A stretch of 64,000 nt of DNA, taken from positions 2,892,001 through 2,956,000 of the forward strand of contig CP058647.1 of the NCBI GenBank assembly GCA_014323545.1, read 5' to 3'. Source of the stretch: Hyphobacterium sp. CCMP332 (lineage in GTDB: Bacteria > Bacteroidota > Bacteroidia > Cytophagales > CCMP332). A program made the translations under genes and the position numbers. Under the pieces are notes generated by a model that saw only the letters and a program-made list of their open reading frames with translations, was not told the origin of the DNA and made no database searches. Below, one piece after another: positions 8,756 through 17,750 of the stretch (position 1 is the first letter of the stretch; each line of letters opens with the position of its first letter).

Positions 8756-10684
8756 CTAACTGTTTTTTATGTTGTTTTTATTGTAATCTTCTTTTTTAGA
8801 CAAGTATTGATCCAGAAACTCAAGAATTTTCCCATAGGCTTCGATTTGATTTTCTTTTTTCAGAAAGCCATGACCTTCATCTTCAAAAAGAACATACTCA
8901 ACAGGAACTTCATTGGCTCTCGCGGCTTGCACTATTTCATCTGACTCCACCTGCAATACTCTCGGGTCATTAGCACCCTGCAATACCATTAGCGGTTTAA
9001 CAATATTTTCCGCATTAAAGAGAGGTGAAATTTTTCTTAACCGAATTGAATCTTCTGTAAAAGGATTACCCATTTCAGCATACAGGGCTTCCCTGAAACT
9101 TTCCCAATATGGTGGAATGGACTTGAGTGTTCTTAACCAATTTGTAACGCCAAAAATATTGACACCTACATCAAAAGCCTCAGGTTCTAAAGTCAATGCT
9201 GCCATAACCATATAACCGCCATAGGAGCCGCCAATTATCCCAATTTTACTTGTGTCGATGTAGTTCTGTTGGGCCAGAAAATCTTTGGCTTTAATACAAT
9301 CCATCAAATCGCCTTCACCGTGATTTTGGTCATCCATTTGATAAAAAGTCTTTCCATAGCCACTGCTACCTCTGTTATTGACTGCAATGATGGCATAGCC
9401 GTGATTGACAAGGTATTGAATAAGTGAAGAAAAACCTGTTCGACTTTGTCCTCCGGGCCCGCCATGAACCCAAACAAGGGCCGGCACTTTATTGTCTGAA
9501 GTAGCCTGAATTGGTTTATAATAGATAGCAGGAATCTGTGTGCCGTCAAAAGATTCGTATCGAACCACTTCCGCTTCTACCAGATTATTTTCTTCGATTT
9601 CAGGATTGAGCGAATTGGTCAATCTTGTAAATTCTCCTGATTCAAAATTGTAGTAATACAGGTCATTTGGCGATTTCGAACTTCCAACTGTCATTCGCAT
9701 CGCTTTTTCACTTCGGCTAATGTTTACACCCTTGATATCAATGTTGCCAAAATCCGGGAGTTCTACTTTTTCCCCGCTCTCCATATTTGTAATTGTAATC
9801 GTAGTTTTGGCATCTTCATTTTTTCCTACAACTCTGTATTTGCCAGAATATGAAAAATAGGCATATGAGATATCCCAATCTGAATCCATAATTTTGGTTT
9901 TTTCACCGGTATTTATATCGTAAGCCATTAAATAGGTAAACTCTGCGCCTTCATCGGTTAAATAATAAAGCTTTTGATTGTCTCTGCTAAATTCAGCAGC
10001 GGAGTAGGTGGCAGAACCCTCATGTTCAGAGATATGGGTTAATTCTTTTTTGCTGAGATCGTATAAATAGAGGTCATTATCGCTTGTGGTATTGCTTTTT
10101 TGAAGTGTTATGAATTTTTTATTATCAGAAATACCTGAAAAACTCATTCCGTCTTTATTCTCGTAAATCTTTTTACTGCTCAAATCACTCAATTGAAGAT
10201 CATAGAGATCGAAATATTTGGGGTCCCTTTCATTGGTCAGATAGAAAAAACTTTTTAAGTCGTAGGCCCAACCGGCAAAACTTGCTTTTGCTCCTTCAGC
10301 AGGTGTCAGATCTGTAATTGTGCCATCCAGGTCGCGCATATAAATATGGCTAATTTCATCGCCATTATTGTCCATCGAAAAGAGAATGCGCTCATCATTT
10401 GGGAAATAGGAAATGGCGAAAATTGAGCTGCTATCGGATTCCGTGATCGGACTTTCTTCTCCGCTCCCCACAGACATTTCGTAAATATTGTAAATGCCGG
10501 TTTTATTGTGATGAATCAACAATTTACTTTCGTCCGGAGAAAAATATCCTCCGCCAACACTGAGATTATCAAAAAACTGTTCAATTGTGTAGCTTTCTAC
10601 TTTGGGGATTTCGATCTGTTTTTCTTCTTTTTTAGCACAGCCAATTAGAAAAAAGAAGGATAAAATGATTGATAAATTTTTCAT
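8756..10684 (-). CDS. S9-family prolyl-oligopeptidase-type serine peptidase, lipoprotein
   Basis: 642 residues. The signal peptide ends in a lipobox (FFFLIGCAKK). Residues about 40-370 form a WD40-like/beta-propeller domain with repeated D-L-Y-D-L and Y-F-S-Y-S-G-K units. The C-terminal alpha/beta hydrolase domain has the oxyanion region WVHGGPGGQSR, the nucleophile elbow GGSYGG, an Asp in QGANDPRV and a His in DEGHGF, completing the catalytic triad. Family members are dipeptidyl or acylaminoacyl peptidases. A surface or periplasmic role in peptide trimming is likely. It heads an operon with the VOC gene. Confidence 0.93.
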   Translation of the reverse strand: MKNLSIILSFFFLIGCAKKEEKQIEIPKVESYTIEQFFDNLSVGGGYFSPDESKLLIHHNKTGIYNIYEMSVGSGEESPITESDSSSIFAISYFPNDERILFSMDNNGDEISHIYMRDLDGTITDLTPAEGAKASFAGWAYDLKSFFYLTNERDPKYFDLYDLQLSDLSSKKIYENKDGMSFSGISDNKKFITLQKSNTTSDNDLYLYDLSKKELTHISEHEGSATYSAAEFSRDNQKLYYLTDEGAEFTYLMAYDINTGEKTKIMDSDWDISYAYFSYSGKYRVVGKNEDAKTTITITNMESGEKVELPDFGNIDIKGVNISRSEKAMRMTVGSSKSPNDLYYYNFESGEFTRLTNSLNPEIEENNLVEAEVVRYESFDGTQIPAIYYKPIQATSDNKVPALVWVHGGPGGQSRTGFSSLIQYLVNHGYAIIAVNNRGSSGYGKTFYQMDDQNHGEGDLMDCIKAKDFLAQQNYIDTSKIGIIGGSYGGYMVMAALTLEPEAFDVGVNIFGVTNWLRTLKSIPPYWESFREALYAEMGNPFTEDSIRLRKISPLFNAENIVKPLMVLQGANDPRVLQVESDEIVQAARANEVPVEYVLFEDEGHGFLKKENQIEAYGKILEFLDQYLSKKEDYNKNNIKNS

Positions 10685-10726
10685 TATAAAATTGAAGATT
10701 GGGTTCTGTTCTAATTGTAAAGAGTT

Positions 10727-11839
10727 TTGAAATTAACAAAATACTCATATAAGTCCATAATTATATCACCTTGCATATCAGATAGAGGCTTATTTATTAT
10801 CAATTTATTTGTACTGCTTATTTTAAGTGCTTGTCAGCAATATCCGGGTGAATACTCCCGCGATAATCTTTCAAATAGGAATAGATTCAAATCCATCCAC
10901 CTTTTTGCCAGAGAAGAAATTGATTCGCTGGAATTGGAACGGTTAAAAGATTTAAATATTAATTCAATTGTTCTTGTTCCATTTCTTTATCAAAGAGGAT
11001 TGAATACCGATACGGTCATATCTCCGGGAAAGAATAGCTATGAATGGACAGAGCGCGAAGAGGGGATTATCCAAATGGCTCGGATTTGTCGGAAAAATGG
11101 ACTTGATCTAATTCTAAAACCTCATATATGGCCGGTGGGTGTTAAAAATGGAGAATGGAGAGAAGCTATTGAACCTGACAGCAATAATTGGCATGGTTGG
11201 GCAAGGTCATATGAAAAAGCAATCTTGAATTATGCAGAAATTTGTCAAGAGGAGAGTATTGCTATGCTCTGCATTGGTACGGAACTAAAGCAACTTGTTT
11301 TGGCCAAACCCGAATTCTGGAAAAGCATAATAAAGAATGTTCGAAATGTTTACTCGGGGAAATTGTGCTATGCGGCTAATTGGTATGATGAATACGAAAA
11401 GATCACATTTTGGAATGAATTGGATTACATAGGAATTCAGGCTTATTTTCCAATTTCAAGTCTGGATTCATCCAATTATACCTACATGGAAGCACAATGG
11501 CTGAAATACTGTGAAAACATTAAAAAGCTTAGTGAGAAATTTAACAAACCGGTACTTATAACTGAACTGGGTTATAGAAGCTCTGTCAATGCGGGTGTGG
11601 AACCATGGCTTTGGGATGAACATTGGGGAAGGAAGGGAAAAAATCAATCAGCATCTGAAGATATGCAAGCGCAGTGTTTCAAGGTTTTTTTTGAAACGGT
11701 ATGGAAAGAAGATTGGTGTGAAGGTGTATTTATCTGGAACTGGAAAAGCCCCTACCATCGTTTTGGAGGGCCTCAAACTTCTACTTTTACCCCTCAGAGA
11801 AAAAAATCAGAGCAAGTAATAAAAAACTATTTCAAATAA
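10727..11839 (+). CDS. GH113-like TIM-barrel glycoside hydrolase, lipoprotein
   Basis: 370 residues with a lipobox (LLILSACQQ, Cys36). The barrel resembles the GH113 (beta-mannanase-like) group: a proposed acid/base Glu186 in CIGTELKQ and nucleophile Glu280 in VLITELGYRS, with LKPHIWP and WNWKSPYHR segments. GH113 members cleave beta-1,4-mannan or related glycans; the substrate here is inferred only from the family. The only usable start is TTG at 10727, and it overlaps a -7-like GAGTTTTG. The first 20 residues before the hydrophobic segment are unusual, so the annotated N-terminus may be wrong. Confidence 0.72.
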   Translation: MKLTKYSYKSIIISPCISDRGLFIINLFVLLILSACQQYPGEYSRDNLSNRNRFKSIHLFAREEIDSLELERLKDLNINSIVLVPFLYQRGLNTDTVISPGKNSYEWTEREEGIIQMARICRKNGLDLILKPHIWPVGVKNGEWREAIEPDSNNWHGWARSYEKAILNYAEICQEESIAMLCIGTELKQLVLAKPEFWKSIIKNVRNVYSGKLCYAANWYDEYEKITFWNELDYIGIQAYFPISSLDSSNYTYMEAQWLKYCENIKKLSEKFNKPVLITELGYRSSVNAGVEPWLWDEHWGRKGKNQSASEDMQAQCFKVFFETVWKEDWCEGVFIWNWKSPYHRFGGPQTSTFTPQRKKSEQVIKNYFK

Positions 11840-11870
11840 TAGATTTTTGACAAAAAATCAACTCTATTGC

Positions 11871-12932
11871 TTAATAATACTTTCCTTCTCCCTCCTTTGG
11901 GATGATAAAATTCTCCTTTTCAATATTTGATTCTGATAATTCTTCATTAAGCTCTTTTATTGGATCATTCTGCCCATCATCAGCGAGCGGGAAGGTACCA
12001 AAATGCATGGCGATACTTTTTTTACTATTTACATCCTTATGAATAAGCAAGGCTTCTTTTGGATCTACATGGATGGCGGACATAAACCAACGCGGTTTAT
12101 AAGCTCCAATAGGAATCATTGAAACATCCATCGAATCAAAATGTCTTCCTATCTCTATGAATATATTTTTATCATAGCCTGAATCGCCTGCAAAATAGAT
12201 TTTTTTGTCTGCGCTATGTATAACATAACCAGCCCATAGGGTAGCATTTCTATCGAACATGCCTCTGCCTGAGAAATGCTGCGCGGGCACCGCGGTAATT
12301 TTCAAATCCTGAAAAACTGACATTTCCCACCAATCCAGATCAATTGTATTATCAAAACCCAGTTTTTTGATAAAAGCCGAAACACCCAATGGAGAAATCA
12401 CTTTAGGATTGAATTTTACAGCCAATTTTTTCATGGTATTGGCATCGAGATGATCATAATGATTGTGCGAGATTATAATGAGATCGATTTTCGGAAGGTC
12501 TTCAAATTTTATTCCAGGCGGGCGCATTCTTTCAGGCCCTGCAAACTGAAAAGGACTTGTTCTTTGACTCCAAACAGGGTCTGTTAGGATATTGAGGCCC
12601 TTATATTGAATTAAAAATGTAGAATGGTTTACAAAAGTGATTTTAATTTTATCAGGGTCGGGGTTAGATTCCGGAGCGGGTCCGATGGCTAGGTCCATGT
12701 TCTTTGCCCATGGCTCTCTTTGTCTGTTGAGCAAAAATTTGAACACATCGCCAAAACCTTTGGCTTCAATACCGCTTGAATTTTTGAACTGTTTACCATC
12801 AAAATGCGCCAATGCTTCTCCCTTGTACACAGGAGCTGATACAACATAGCCAATCAGAAAGACCGCAGAAATGAAAATTGCAATTGCTGTTAGAAAAATT
12901 ATCAAAATTCTGAATACTGTTTTAGGTTGCAT
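11871..12932 (-). CDS. Metallo-beta-lactamase-fold hydrolase (NAPE-PLD/UlaG-like)
   Basis: 353 residues. The N-terminal membrane segment (about 8-30) probably anchors the protein. The metal-binding motif HNHYDHLD (about residue 156) has the HxHxDH form, followed by AQHFSGRG, AGDSGYD and a late AMHFGTF, giving the full MBL ligand set. The GPERMRPPGIKFEDLP stretch is typical of the group that includes eukaryotic NAPE-PLD and bacterial lipid or phosphodiester hydrolases. The substrate is unknown. It converges with the GH113-like gene, with only 31 bp between, and is divergent from mutS2. Confidence 0.88.
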   Translation of the reverse strand: MQPKTVFRILIIFLTAIAIFISAVFLIGYVVSAPVYKGEALAHFDGKQFKNSSGIEAKGFGDVFKFLLNRQREPWAKNMDLAIGPAPESNPDPDKIKITFVNHSTFLIQYKGLNILTDPVWSQRTSPFQFAGPERMRPPGIKFEDLPKIDLIIISHNHYDHLDANTMKKLAVKFNPKVISPLGVSAFIKKLGFDNTIDLDWWEMSVFQDLKITAVPAQHFSGRGMFDRNATLWAGYVIHSADKKIYFAGDSGYDKNIFIEIGRHFDSMDVSMIPIGAYKPRWFMSAIHVDPKEALLIHKDVNSKKSIAMHFGTFPLADDGQNDPIKELNEELSESNIEKENFIIPKEGEGKYY

Positions 12933-12982
12933 AAAAAAAACATGGTAATGTAAATAAAACTCAAAAACAATTATTCAGTTTT

Positions 12983-12990
12983 TAGTTTTG
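12983..12990 (+). promoter_or_regulatory. Bacteroidota -7 element of mutS2
   Basis: TAGTTTTG is an exact match to TAnnTTTG and ends six bases before the ATG at 12997. With transcription normally starting about 5-7 bases after this element, the mRNA would begin at or next to the start codon. No convincing -33 TTG is visible. Confidence 0.6.
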
Positions 12991-12996
12991 CAATAT

Positions 12997-15399
12997 ATGC
13001 TCTATCCCGAAATACAATTTGAGTCTAAACTCAATTTTCCAGAAATAAGAAAATGGCTTGAAGAAGACTGTTTGACAAATATGGGAAAAGAAAAAGTTAA
13101 AGATATTTCTTTTTCCAATAATCCGGATCGGATTAAAATATGGCAACAACAAAATGAAATTTTCAAACATCTGATTGATGAAGATGCACTTTATCCCAAA
13201 ATATATTTCGAAGATATACGCCCGCATCTTCAAAAGGCAAAAGTGGCAAATTCCTTTCTTGAACCCGAAGAACTACTTCAAATTCGACAACTTCTTCAAC
13301 TCAGCGACCAATGGTTGGAATTTTTTGAGGATGATGAGAGTGGTATTTATTCAAGCCTGAACGTAGCTTCACCCTCTCTTGAATCTAGAGATATCATCAT
13401 TTCGCTGATAATTGAGGTTATAGATTCCAAAGGAGAAATTAGGGATGATGCTTCCGAAAAACTCAGAGAAATACGCTCGGATATTCGGGTTATCGAAAGC
13501 CGTGTCAGACGTTCGATGAACGATACCTATCAAAGCGCCAAAGAGAAAGGCTATCTGGCTGAACAGACTGAAATTACTATTAGAAATGGCCGCCTTGTTA
13601 TTCCTATGGCAGTTGAAAATAAAAGAGCGATTCGTGGTTATGTACACGCACATTCATCTACCGGACAGACTGCCTTTGTGGAACCTTCGGAGGTTTTTGA
13701 GATGAATAACGAATTGCAGGATTTAATTACCGAGGAACGCCGTGAAATAATTAGGATTTTAACTGAAGTTACTAAAGACATCAGAACGCATATCAATGAA
13801 ATCGAAGTTTCAATGCATTTTCTGGCAGACCTCGACATAATTCGTTCAAGAGCAAAGCTGGCTGTGAGGATAAACGCCAAATTCCCTCAATTATCTAAAT
13901 CAGGCCAACTCAAATTGATCGATGCCAGGCATCCCTTGCTATTTGTACATCACAAAGAGCTAAATAAGGAAGTAATTCCACTTGATCTGGAAATCAACGA
14001 GAAAAACAGGATTTTACTTATTTCAGGCCCCAATGCAGGCGGGAAATCAGTGGCCTTAACAAGTTTGGGAATTCTTGTTTATATGTATCAATGCGGTCTT
14101 CCTGTATCGCTTTCTGAAAAATCCGAGATGGTCATTTTCAATGATATTTTTATCGATATCGGCGATGAGCAGTCCATTGAAAATGATCTGAGTACATACA
14201 GTTCACACTTGACCAATATGCGGGAAATGCTGAAATATGCGGGAGGTAAATCACTCATTCTTCTCGACGAGTTTGGAACCGGTACCGATCCCCAGTTTGG
14301 CGGTGCAATTGCAGAGGTGATACTCGAGGAATTGAATAATAAAAAGTGCAAAGGATTGATTAACACCCATTATTCAAATCTTAAAGCCTTTGCAGATAAA
14401 ACGGAAGGACTGATCAATGGCGCTATGCTATTTGACCTTGAAAATATGGAGCCCTTGTACAAACTTGAAATGGGCAAGCCCGGAAGCTCATTTGCATTTG
14501 AAGTAGCTGAAAAAATAGGTCTACCTCAACATATTTTGGATAAAGCAAAAGGCAATATTGGTTATAGTCAGATCGAATACGATAGAATGCTAAATGAATT
14601 GGAGGCGGAAAAAAAGGAGCTTGAAGAACTCAATAGAAATATGAGTAAGAAAGATGCAAACCTTGATAAAGTGGCCTCTCAATATCGCGCCATGAAAGAA
14701 AAACTACAATCGGAGAGAAAAGAATTGATTGAGCAGGCAAAAAAAGAAGCAGCTGGGATTGTAAAAGGTGCAAACAAGCGTATTGAAAAAACAATCAGGG
14801 AAATACGCGAAATTCAGGCGGATAAAAGTAAGACTAAAGAGTTAAGAGAAAACCTTAATAAGTATCTCGATAATACCGAGGAATCGCTTTCCAATTTCAA
14901 AAAGGTGCCTGAAAAGGAGAAGAAAGAAAAGGTGGATGTACCAAGTGGACCAATAGGGATTGGCGACGAAGTGGAGCTTATTGACTCAGGAGCTAAAGGA
15001 GAAGTCATTAATATTAAGGGCAAGGAAGCAGAGATCGCAATTGGGAATATACGTTCCTATGTAAAACTGAAAAAGCTTAAAAAACTCTCCGGTCCTGTGA
15101 AATCAAAAAATGAATCAGCCGGATATTCTTCTTTTACCAAAATCGATCCTGTATCCTTTTCACCCAATTTAGATGTTCGCGGAAAGCGGGCGAACGATGC
15201 CATCGACGAACTGGAAAGGTTTATCGATAGGGCAATAATGGCAGGAATAAAAGAATTGTCAATCCTACATGGCAAAGGCGATGGCATTTTGAGAAAAGTG
15301 ATTCGCGAGCAACTTAAAGCATACTCACAAGTTAAAAACTTTGAAAGTGAACATGTAGAAAGGGGAGGAGATGGGATTACGCTTGTTTCATTGAAATAG
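12997..15399 (+). CDS. mutS2: Endonuclease MutS2 (MutS-family ATPase with Smr domain)
   Basis: 800 residues from the ATG at 12997; a TTG nine bases upstream is less likely because it lies in the -7 element. Order of parts: an N-terminal core and lever region, a MutS ATPase with Walker A GPNAGGKS and Walker B LLDEFGTGTDP, a long charged coiled coil (about 520-640), a KOW-like stretch, and a C-terminal Smr nuclease domain (LDVRGKRANDAIDEL and HGKGDGILR). There is no mismatch-recognition domain. MutS2 proteins act on branched DNA or on collided ribosomes, with the Smr domain as nuclease. Length is near the usual 780-800. The gene stands alone and is followed by hairpin-forming sequence. Confidence 0.95.
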   Translation: MLYPEIQFESKLNFPEIRKWLEEDCLTNMGKEKVKDISFSNNPDRIKIWQQQNEIFKHLIDEDALYPKIYFEDIRPHLQKAKVANSFLEPEELLQIRQLLQLSDQWLEFFEDDESGIYSSLNVASPSLESRDIIISLIIEVIDSKGEIRDDASEKLREIRSDIRVIESRVRRSMNDTYQSAKEKGYLAEQTEITIRNGRLVIPMAVENKRAIRGYVHAHSSTGQTAFVEPSEVFEMNNELQDLITEERREIIRILTEVTKDIRTHINEIEVSMHFLADLDIIRSRAKLAVRINAKFPQLSKSGQLKLIDARHPLLFVHHKELNKEVIPLDLEINEKNRILLISGPNAGGKSVALTSLGILVYMYQCGLPVSLSEKSEMVIFNDIFIDIGDEQSIENDLSTYSSHLTNMREMLKYAGGKSLILLDEFGTGTDPQFGGAIAEVILEELNNKKCKGLINTHYSNLKAFADKTEGLINGAMLFDLENMEPLYKLEMGKPGSSFAFEVAEKIGLPQHILDKAKGNIGYSQIEYDRMLNELEAEKKELEELNRNMSKKDANLDKVASQYRAMKEKLQSERKELIEQAKKEAAGIVKGANKRIEKTIREIREIQADKSKTKELRENLNKYLDNTEESLSNFKKVPEKEKKEKVDVPSGPIGIGDEVELIDSGAKGEVINIKGKEAEIAIGNIRSYVKLKKLKKLSGPVKSKNESAGYSSFTKIDPVSFSPNLDVRGKRANDAIDELERFIDRAIMAGIKELSILHGKGDGILRKVIREQLKAYSQVKNFESEHVERGGDGITLVSLK

Positions 15400-15407
15400 A
15401 AATTCAG

Positions 15408-15502
15408 ATTCCAAGGACCCATAAAATACACTTTTTGACTTCAGGGCAAGCAAGCCTTGGAATGACGAATTCTAAGTTGAAAAAATTATGTTTTCGTCAT
15501 TC
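15408..15502. repeat. Two overlapping, mutually exclusive hairpins after mutS2
   Basis: ATTCCAAGG (15408-15416) pairs perfectly with CCTTGGAAT (15455-15463). GAATGACGA (15460-15468), which shares GAAT with that arm, pairs perfectly with TCGTCATTC (15494-15502). Only one hairpin can form at a time. The CCTTGGAATGACG core looks like a dispersed intergenic repeat of a kind seen in other bacteria. It could end the mutS2 transcript, but there is no run of T directly after either stem. Confidence 0.55.
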
Positions 15503-15569
15503 GATTACTTGAAACCGGAGTCTATCATTTTGCCAATCCAACAATTTCCCAGACCTTTGTTGTGGTATT

Positions 15570-15740
15570 ATAGGTGTTTCTCTAAAAACGAAACTTAATA
15601 GGGAATCCGGTGTAATCCCGGAGCTGTCCCCGCAACTGTAAGCCCCCTTTCCATTTTGGAAAGTAACATGTTTTTACACTACAGCCACTGTCGCTAGACG
15701 GGAAGGCGGTAAAAACGGGTGAGCCAGGAGACCTGCCATA
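15570..15740 (+). promoter_or_regulatory. Cobalamin (adenosylcobalamin) riboswitch
   Basis: The region contains the conserved blocks of a class I B12 riboswitch in order: an AGGTG-containing P1/P2 start, AATAGGGAATCCGGTG, a GAGCTGTCCCCGCAACTGTAAG stretch, GCCACTG, CGGGAAGG, and GTGAGCCAGGAGACCTGCC (the B12 box region). It lies directly upstream of the BtuB-like receptor gene, with about 115 bp between riboswitch and start. B12 binding is expected to turn the operon off. No other gene lies in the 455 bp between mutS2 and the receptor; the rest holds the hairpins listed separately. Confidence 0.95.
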
Positions 15741-15854
15741 ATACACAATATCAATGCTTTCGGGTGAAAGGCATAGGTGATAAACACTTGTTGTTTTTTC
15801 ATTTATTCTTCCAATCCAAAGGCTTTGAGATTTTTATTATCTAATGAATAAAAA

Positions 15855-17750
15855 TTGAGAGCTGGGATTTTAATGTATGTATGTGTGTGCTTGATTCCGT
15901 CGATATCACGAGCTCAGTGGTCGGACACGCTTAAAGAGGTTATCATTGAATCACCGCAATGGTCGGATCAGAATACCTCCTTACTGGTTTATGATTTCAA
16001 GGAAAACTTTTCCATAAATCCTTCAGTTCCCAATTCCTATAATGCACTTCAAACACAATTCGGACTTAATTCACTGAATTACGGAAGCAGTGGAATTATT
16101 GCCCCGAGAATCAGAGGAACCAATCCCGAACATACCGCTCTGGTTTGGAATGGAATCAATATTAATCATGCCGGACTTGGTCAAAGCAATGGTTTCAATA
16201 TTCCGCTGGTTCAAGGACAAAACCTTCAACTGGCTTACGGCGGAGGTTCGGTGCCTTTCGGTTCTTCAGCGATTGCAGCTTCAATCCTTTTAAATGATGA
16301 TTTGAGTTTTAAGGAGAAGAATGAATTATGCCTTTCAGCATCCTATGGAAGTTTTAACACCATCTCATCTCAGGCAGGCTTTAAAAAATCAGACTCCAGA
16401 AATTCCTTAAGAGTAAATATTTACCGGGTTCAGTCAGACAATAATTTTGAATATGTCAACACGAGTGATTTTAGAAGACCGACGGTAAGACAAAACAATT
16501 CGGCCTTTTTACAAAATGGCATTCAGGCCAATTTTGCACAAAGATTAAATAATAAGCATCAGATCCGATTTCACTCCTGGATCCATGACGGATATACTGA
16601 AGTACAGCCCACGATGAGCAACCGAAATTCGGAAGACAGCCAGAGGGATCATTTTCACAGATACAAATTCTCCCATTTATACGACAGCAGGACTGGGCTT
16701 CTGCAGACTGACTTATTCTACACTTCAGACGATATCGAATTTAATGGTGCTTATTCGGGTATTCAGAGATACGGTCTCAGAAGTAGTTTGAACAAAAAAT
16801 TAACAAACTTTTTGAATTCAGGTATTGGGATTAATTATGAATATTTCCTTCCTGATTATGCCAATTTCCCCGAAAAGACCGATGAATCCAGATTGTCATT
16901 TTATTCATTCAATACGGTGACTTTTGGAAAATTAACCGCGAAAATAAATCTCCGATATACTCTTATTGAAGGTTATAAGGTCCCCTTTACACCGAATGCG
17001 TCTGTGGATTATGTATTGGTAAACAGAGATGAAAAGCTGTTGAGACTTAAGGCATCTTATTCCGAAAATTTCAGACTACCCACACTGAATGAGCGCTATT
17101 GGGTGCCGGGAGGAAATCCGGATATATTACCTGAAAGCAGTACACAATACGAATTTGGTATGGAGACAGGAAAAGGTCTGTTAAAAATGGAGCTTTCTTA
17201 TTTCCATATGGATATTTCAAATGCCGTTCAATGGATTTTAAAAGACAGTGTATGGTCAGGACCCGGAATAATAAAACTTTTGTATACAGATATCTACAGT
17301 CCTGAAAATATCAATAAGGTGCAGACAGAAGGGATTAATAGCAGACTATCCCTGGAAAAAATACAGGTAGGAAGCTTTACATTGAATTCGTGTATCGCCT
17401 ATAATTATACAAAAGCCAGGGATGAAGAGCGTTCAGGACAGAGATTGTATACACCATATCACAGTCTGGCGGTATTTGCAGGACTAGCCTTGAAAAAATA
17501 TTCTTTCAAAAGCTCATACCAGTTTGTTTCGGAGAGAAATGTATCGGTCGGTGTTCTTGATCCCTATGATCTATTGAATCTATCCATTTCCAGAGATTTC
17601 AAATTCAAGAAGCATCATATAAATCTGGCATTTCAAATCAACAATGCCCTTGATCAGACTTATCAAACATTTATAAACCGCGCAATGCCGGGAAGGAATT
17701 ATCTAATATCCATACGCTATAAACTTAATCTTAATGAGAATTTTAACTAG
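15855..17750 (+). CDS. btuB: BtuB-like TonB-dependent receptor (vitamin B12 uptake)
   Basis: 631 residues from TTG 15855. An ATG at 15873 would give 625 residues but leaves a signal peptide with no positive charge, so the TTG is preferred; a stop in the same frame at 15849 rules out earlier starts. The signal peptide is about 1-21. A TonB-box-like TLKEVIIES is followed by a plug domain (FGLNSLNYGSSG, IRGTNPEHTALVWNG, YGGGSVPFGSSA) and a barrel with the ending YQTFINRAMPGRNYLISIRY typical of BtuB-type receptors. The upstream cobalamin riboswitch makes a corrinoid the most likely cargo. The next gene overlaps its end by 17 bp. Confidence 0.88.
   Translation: MRAGILMYVCVCLIPSISRAQWSDTLKEVIIESPQWSDQNTSLLVYDFKENFSINPSVPNSYNALQTQFGLNSLNYGSSGIIAPRIRGTNPEHTALVWNGININHAGLGQSNGFNIPLVQGQNLQLAYGGGSVPFGSSAIAASILLNDDLSFKEKNELCLSASYGSFNTISSQAGFKKSDSRNSLRVNIYRVQSDNNFEYVNTSDFRRPTVRQNNSAFLQNGIQANFAQRLNNKHQIRFHSWIHDGYTEVQPTMSNRNSEDSQRDHFHRYKFSHLYDSRTGLLQTDLFYTSDDIEFNGAYSGIQRYGLRSSLNKKLTNFLNSGIGINYEYFLPDYANFPEKTDESRLSFYSFNTVTFGKLTAKINLRYTLIEGYKVPFTPNASVDYVLVNRDEKLLRLKASYSENFRLPTLNERYWVPGGNPDILPESSTQYEFGMETGKGLLKMELSYFHMDISNAVQWILKDSVWSGPGIIKLLYTDIYSPENINKVQTEGINSRLSLEKIQVGSFTLNSCIAYNYTKARDEERSGQRLYTPYHSLAVFAGLALKKYSFKSSYQFVSERNVSVGVLDPYDLLNLSISRDFKFKKHHINLAFQINNALDQTYQTFINRAMPGRNYLISIRYKLNLNENFN

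Noticed and set aside
11840-11870. GATTTTT/AAAAATC hairpin between convergent genes
   Set aside because: Only A-T pairs and no T-run on either strand beyond it; too weak to call a terminator.
15057-15431. 124-codon minus-strand ORF over the mutS2 Smr domain
   Set aside because: Antisense to a conserved domain and with no recognisable protein.
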